Below, one piece after another: positions 58,643 to 64,000 of a stretch of 64,000 nucleotides of DNA. The DNA is taken from contig NC_071617.1 of assembly GCF_014839835.1 (NCBI RefSeq), forward strand, positions 32,528,652-32,592,651, read 5' to 3'. This DNA is from Dryobates pubescens. Taxonomy: Eukaryota > Chordata > Aves > Piciformes > Picidae. The position numbers and the translations under genes were made by a program. The notes below the pieces were generated by a model. It made no database searches. It was given only the letters and a program-made list of their open reading frames with translations, and was not told the origin of the DNA. How positions within the stretch are numbered: position 1 is the stretch's first letter; every line of letters starts with the position of its first letter.

Positions 58643-61180
58643 TTTTCCAAGACCCTCAACTCAAAACCTGCCGTGCTCACCTCCATCCGAGAAGGAAATG
58701 GAAATTACTCTGTGATTACTTATGTCTTCCTACGCACTTTCTACTTAAAATCACTTAAAGTGGTTGAGAGTGCGAGAAGTGGTTAAAAACGAACGTTGCT
58801 GTTGTCTGGAGAAAGAACACATTTCTTTGCCCTGTGTTGCCGTGGAAGCATCATTTTCTGTCATTTCATCATTGCTACCTAGGCCCTGTCCAGGATGACA
58901 TTAGAAAATCCACAAACAACCCCCCCAGTCCCACAGCCCCCTAAACTCCCACTTAAAGCCTGTGCAAGATGTTCTCATTGTCCCAGAATGTAGACTAAAT
59001 GGAAGCCACCAAGTTTGCTCAGTCAGGCTGCCTCGTGTTCCAGCAGCGCTTCTGCTGCAAACCTGCACTAATGGCTGTGGAAGAGGGCTTACTCCAACCG
59101 TCTTGTTAAAGTGCACAGGGGCTAGAGTGGGTGATCTTGCAGAAAACATCTTTCTGCTGGTGCAGCCACTTCTAAAGTAGTTCATCTTCAGACGAACCTG
59201 GAAAAAGATTAGAAAACACAAAGGGAGAAGAGGAGTCTAGAGCCCACCCAGAACTGAATGTTGTCCATGACTTGTTTGTGTGAAACAGATTTGGTCTTAC
59301 AAACAAAAGTGGGTCATAGAAAGTGCACAGAGCCCCAGGCCACTAAGCAGTTAAAGCCGTTTTAAGCAATAAGTTATTAGACCACAAGAGAGCTCATCCC
59401 AGAGCATGACTCAGGCAGTCAGATTCTTTCTGGATTGTTTCAGCTGTATGTGGAACCTGCACCAGGCTTTTAAAACATGTAAGGGATTTTTCCATCAGAA
59501 ACTCGGAGATTTAAGAACGGGGGGCCGGAGGGACAGAAGAACAAGGAACCAGTCAGACCTCCTACCCTCAGCTTCACTCTGTAGCCAGCAGAGGCAGGCG
59601 CTTGATCTTGCTGCTGCAGCTATGGGGATAGGACTGGACAACTGATCCAACTGGAAAACACTTTTTTTGCTAGGCTAATTCTTAAGCAGTGCATTTTGCA
59701 ACCCAGGCCGAAGTGCAGGTGGTGCATAAGGCAGTTTGATCTGTTACTAACTCAATGAATAGGCATCTAGTTGGGATCTCCTTTTAGACCTGCCTGTTCA
59801 GAATGTAATTTTAAATGTTAGATGCTGTGATAAAAATTGGAAAGGCATAAAAAATTAGTAAGCACTTAAAGGCTGAAGCAAATACAAATGCTGCTTCTGT
59901 TGTGGTATTTTACGCACTTTTTGCACGGCCAGTGTCAGCAGTTTTGTCAGCACCAGTGGTCAAAACTGAAGGCAAAACAAGTAGTCCAGCTATGAAAGTA
60001 TGGACGCAGCCCAGCAATCACTGCTATTGGGAAGGAAGCTTCCTCAGCTTTAAGCAGCATGCATGCCAAGCAGGGAGCACATCCGTGCTTAAAGCTGCAT
60101 TGCAATATATGAACTGATGTTTGACTCACTGGAACATGGGATGAAATTGCAGGGCTAACAGTTTGCCAAAGGCACCTTCTTTTGTAACTATTGGGACCCA
60201 AGAAACATGAATCTGTAAGTACCATTTGGAGAACTGCATCACAGAAGAGGTGCAATATAAAACATCCCAAACAGATTTTTGACTAGCCATTAAACTGTAT
60301 GAGAAGTACAGCATGAAATAAATAATTTCTGTATTAAAGAACAGCAAAAATCCTATTTATGCAACAACTCAATTTGTGAGTGGGGAGGTGACTAATGATC
60401 CCCATTTAAAACAACTAAACAAGCAAAACCTCAGCTATAACAGGAGTCAACAATTGTCACATCCAAGCAAAAATGCTGGCACTAAAACAGAGCTGACCAA
60501 GAACTAGTACTGAGGGGAGAGCTGAATTTGCTCTTGCTTGCTCAGATGCAGTTTCCAGTTAAATCAATACCAGTTACCCTACTGAGACTGCAAGGTAGAA
60601 GTGAACAATTATGATTGATTCTGCTAAACTTAAGTGAATATTCTCTGAATAGCATGATTGAAATTGCTCTGCAGTCTCAAATCACTGGTAGTTACTAATG
60701 TACTAGCAATGTTTATAAAGCTTATAATCACTTGTCATTTATCAGTCTCCTCAGTAAAATCTGTCATTTTGCAGGTGTAATAGTATTTCAGTCAACTGAC
60801 CTACAGCCAGACATGATTTAAGCACCGAATACTCTTAAGTTTTATTCCAGTTTCACTTCTGTCGAATGTGAACTTGATGCAGTTGGTATTAGAAGTCAGC
60901 AAGAATCTTCAGGAGCTTCATCTTACATTTTCAAACTACCTGAACTAATGTGAATCAAAATTCATCTTTTTTCAACTGGTCCTGTCTTAATGATTACACT
61001 GGGCCAAGTTTTCCCATTCCACTGAAAAAGAGCATGAATTTTAATTAATTGCTAAGAGGAAAAGTAGGGCCAATGTACCTGCTCTAGGTTATCTTTATTG
61101 GCTAAACTGATTCTGTAGCTTGACGTCATTTTAATGCACACTAAGGTTGCTTAATTAAAATGTTAGAAACAAAATCAGGG
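58643..61180. other. Intergenic region between ARID4B and RBM34
   Basis: No gene or recognised mobile element. Sequence is unique-looking and becomes AT-rich towards ARID4B. Confidence 0.65.
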
Positions 61181-61198
61181 ATTCACAAACTATGGCAT

Positions 61199-61204
61199 TT
61201 TATT
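61199..61204 (-). promoter_or_regulatory. ARID4B: Poly(A) signal AATAAA of ARID4B
   Basis: Canonical hexamer on the minus strand about 1.66 kb after the stop. The sequence beyond it (plus-strand positions below 61180) loses the UTR-like AT-rich character. Nearer hexamers may give shorter forms. Confidence 0.55.
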
Positions 61205-62776
61205 TCAGAGGCCTTTGCTTACATTTGTACAATATATTACATAATTCTCCATTTTCTGCAGAACCTAATATATATTTTATAGCTTTTTTCTATAAGCTTT
61301 TCCTTCAATGTTTGTCAACAAATTTTTTACAGTCCTGTACAATTCTGAATACTTTGAAACCATTTTCAATAAAATCAGTTAACCGTAAGCACACACTATG
61401 AAGACTGAAAATGCTTTTCTTAGAAAAGTCAAATGTAAAGGATTCTGACACTAGCATCTACAAACAAAATGCTCTGAATTCTTACATGTTGTATTGCCAG
61501 AAAACAAAGAAAAACATGCCAGCCCCTATTTCCCCAGGCAAAAGAAGTACACAGAACTACAATTAAAACAGTAAAACAATCTGTACAATAAAGTACTGTG
61601 TATTAACAGTGCCAGGTATTAAATAGCTTGAATGAACACTTCCGCAATATACAAATGTCTTACAAAGGTATATAATTAACAGGAGAGAGCTTGGGATCCA
61701 TACAACATAAAATCAGTACAAGTGAAAACAGTTTGAAGTTGGTTTTGGAATTTGTACAAGGCATTTAAAAAATTAAATGTCTACCACTCAGCTAGCTATT
61801 CATTTTAAAAACAACTACCCTTTTGTGGCAGTGTTCATATCAGCAACCACAAATTATAACTTCACACCTTACTCTGTCTTGAAGTCCTCTCTTTGAAGCT
61901 CGTAATAAAATAAGCATTACAAATGAAATATTTGTTGCTTTAAGGGAAAAGAAACATTTACAAGAGAACACAAAAATATAACTGTTATAATCCATTATGA
62001 ATAAATATACACTTTAAACTGGCTAAATACAATCTTTATACATTAAGATTTAATACAGTTAGCCATTTTCTTTCTTTTTCATAATGCATTTTTATCAAAA
62101 TAAAAAAAAAATACTGTTTTATAGAAAAATGGCAAAGTACAGTAGTTTCATTCCAATTAACGGGTTCTTAAAACCCAGAGTAACCTATTTAAGCCCAATT
62201 CAAACCTGTAAACATTAGTCAGTCTTCTTTTTTTTTATTATTATTATTGTGGTTTTGTTTGTTTGTTTTAAAGGAATCTTCGTATTTGGTTATGAGGACC
62301 GATGTCAAACATCCTACTAATTTCAGGTTTTTAATTGAATACATGTGCTTGACATATACAATTAAAGCCACTGTAAGGTGACTTAGCCGTTAAAAAACAA
62401 TTAGCTTGTACAAATGAAAATAGGTTCAATATTTGTCATAAATAAATGGAAAAATATCAAATGTTCCAGCTTTAACAAAATATGAGGGAATAGAGTAAGC
62501 CTGATCACATTTATTTAGATCAACTCAACAACTATATGCTTATTGTCCTGTCTCTACAGGCAGTGAACAGCCTCCATTTGCCAGCCACAGTGGAAGGCCT
62601 TCGAGTCACTAGACTTACAATTCCCAGACAAGTTGGAAACAATTATTGCTTGAGGAAAAGCAGTTTGTTGTACTTTTTCTTCATAAAAGTGCACTTAAGT
62701 GCAAAGTTAGCTTGTCAAGAAACAACTTTAAATACAAAATAGTGCTTGTCTGAATTTTGTGCCACTGTGCAGTATA

Positions 62777-62818
62777 AAAAAAAAAAGAAAAAAAAAGAGA
62801 AAAAAAAAAGAAAAAAGA
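62777..62818 (+). repeat. A-rich tract with G interruptions
   Basis: About 42 bp of A runs separated by single G bases. Transcribed from the minus strand it is a U-rich/C tract early in the ARID4B 3' UTR. Confidence 0.9.
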
Positions 62819-62867
62819 GTGGCCCTCAGCAGCCATTAAGTGCAAAGTGCTTTGGCAAGTCCTGCTG

Positions 62868-62998
62868 TCACCTGCACTCAACTGACATTCCATTCTGTGA
62901 TGAACTTGACATAGATGGTTCTGCTAAAGTTAACATAACTGCAGCTGTAATGGAACTAGAAGAAGGTGATGAGGAGGAAGATGATGTAGTAGCAGCAC
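62868..62998 (-). CDS. ARID4B: ARID4B last coding exon (C-terminus)
   Basis: After a good acceptor (GTTTTCCTGTGCAG), the exon encodes AATTSSSSSSPSSSSITAAV, then MLTLAEPSMSSSSQNG, then MSVECR and TGA at 62868-62870. This matches the C-terminus of ARID4B (RBP1L1/SAP180) that I know from human. ARID4B is an ARID, Tudor and chromo-barrel subunit of the SIN3A-HDAC corepressor; only its Ser-rich tail lies here. The first two bases complete a codon split with an exon outside the window. The neighbour order with RBM34 and TOMM20 agrees with human. Confidence 0.95.
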
Positions 62999-64000
62999 CT
63001 GCACAGGAAAACACAGGTCAAAGATTTACAAATTAAGCAATAAAAATGTTTTCCTATTCAACAACAAATTTTGGGATATACCTAATCCAGCAACTAAAAC
63101 ATAGTAACTAAAAAGAAAAAACAATAACCTCTATTCCCTATTTTTTGTGGGAAATACTCTGAGACAGGGCTTTGGCTGTGTGCAAGACAGCACAGCATTG
63201 CCCCTTCCAGCTTTGGTTCACTATCCAAGGCAGACACCAGCTTCCTTCCTGACCCACCAGTAGATGCACCTGTTCCCTTTCTTTCCTGTGGGAACCTTAT
63301 TCCAGCACTAAATCTTCCTGTACACCCTTGCTCTGGCAACCATGAAGTAACTGCAGTTATTGTGTGATGGTTGCAGCCATAAAATCTTACTACAGGTGGC
63401 ATTTCAGTCTTTCTTCTTACAACCAGTGAACTCTTACATGTGCAGATGAAGAAGACAAGGAAAAAATAATCCTTCTAATGCTCCTAAGAGGCAGCATACT
63501 AGAACATTCCCTACAGCAACAGCTAAAGCAGCTTCAGGGGAATCATAGAACCACAGAATGAACTGGGTTGGAAGGGACCTCTAGAGGTCATCTTGTCCAA
63601 CTCCACTGCAGTAAGCAGAGATAGCCCCAACTTGTTCAGATTGCTCAGAGCCCCATCAAGCCTGACCTTACATGTTTCCAGGGATGGAGCCTCTACCACC
63701 TCCCTGGGCAACATGTGCCAGTGTTCTATCACCCTTACAGTAAAGGTCTTGTTCCTAATGTCCAATCTAAATCTACCCTGCTCTAGTTTAAAACCATTAC
63801 CCCTACACCTTGTCCTCTTCTTACATGCCCTTGTAAAATCTGTCTCCACCTTTCCTGTAGGCCCGCTTCAGGTACTACACAGTCTAACCAGAACCATGAG
63901 AGATTAAATGTATGGTCTCATTTAAACTCATAAAATAAATCACTTCATTCTAAGGGGAATGCACTAATCAGACACAGAAGCAATACTATAGTAAATTATT
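62999..64000 (-). other. ARID4B: ARID4B last intron (partial)
   Basis: It begins at the acceptor just above 62998 and continues past the window edge. I find no coding exon. It contains a CR1 fragment at 63541-63876. Confidence 0.8.
63541..63876 (-). mobile_element. CR1 LINE 3' fragment in ARID4B intron
   Basis: Reverse-complement CR1 3' end: AATCATAGAACCACAGAATG, GGTTGGAAGGGACCTCTAGA, CTCTACCACCTCCCTGGGCA, CCTAATGTCCAATCTAAATC. It is a different subfamily type from the intron 4 copy of RBM34, with a longer first block. Confidence 0.9.

Larger units (their letters stand above)
61180..62867 (-). other. ARID4B: ARID4B 3' UTR
   Basis: About 1.7 kb of AT-rich sequence between the ARID4B stop and a canonical poly(A) signal. 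A purine-rich A tract on the plus strand (62777-62818) becomes a U-rich run about 50 nt after the stop codon in the mRNA. The end point is inferred from the hexamer at 61199-61204. Confidence 0.75.

Noticed and set aside
62746-63036. Plus-strand frame with an acidic stretch (ELEEGDEEEDDV)
   Set aside because: It is the antisense of the Ser-rich ARID4B C-terminus, which has the correct splice site, sequence and stop on the minus strand.

Overview
The window is nuclear DNA from an amniote, most probably a bird. The interspersed repeats are chicken-repeat-1 (CR1) LINE fragments plus one solo LTR of avian endogenous-retrovirus type. The right third carries three vertebrate genes in the order and orientation known from human 1q42.3: TOMM20, RBM34 and ARID4B, all on the minus strand. 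Introns are short, as is usual in birds. The species cannot be fixed from the sequence.

Layout. Positions 1-41,660 are a gene-poor intergenic stretch downstream of TOMM20. I found no credible coding gene there, only CR1 copies (including one CR1 inserted in another), the LTR, a diverged 151-bp repeat pair, homopolymer and low-complexity tracts, a perfect GC hairpin and two CTCF-like motifs. TOMM20 (five exons, 145 aa) occupies 42,077-49,353, with a CpG-island promoter holding an NRF-1 palindrome and an ETS motif. RBM34 (ten exons, 957 aa in this model) occupies 50,007-58,342, with its own CpG-island promoter. After an intergenic gap of about 2.8 kb, the 3' UTR and last coding exon of ARID4B lie at about 61,180-62,998, and the rest of the window is ARID4B intron.

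Function. TOMM20 is the outer-membrane receptor for mitochondrial preproteins. RBM34 is a nucleolar two-RRM protein of the Nop12 family. ARID4B is a subunit of the SIN3-HDAC corepressor. They are linked by position rather than pathway. RBM34 ends only about 650 bp upstream of the TOMM20 start codon, so its 3' end must form next to or inside the TOMM20 promoter.

Main discovery candidate: the last exon of RBM34 holds an in-frame tandem array of 14 units of about 117 bp (39 aa). Each unit copies the final helix and strand of RRM2 plus a basic linker. The array is 549 aa long and more than doubles the protein (human RBM34 is about 430 aa). The first and last units keep the RRM-like sequence. The twelve inner units share changes that should prevent RRM folding, and two blocks of three units suggest a higher-order duplication.
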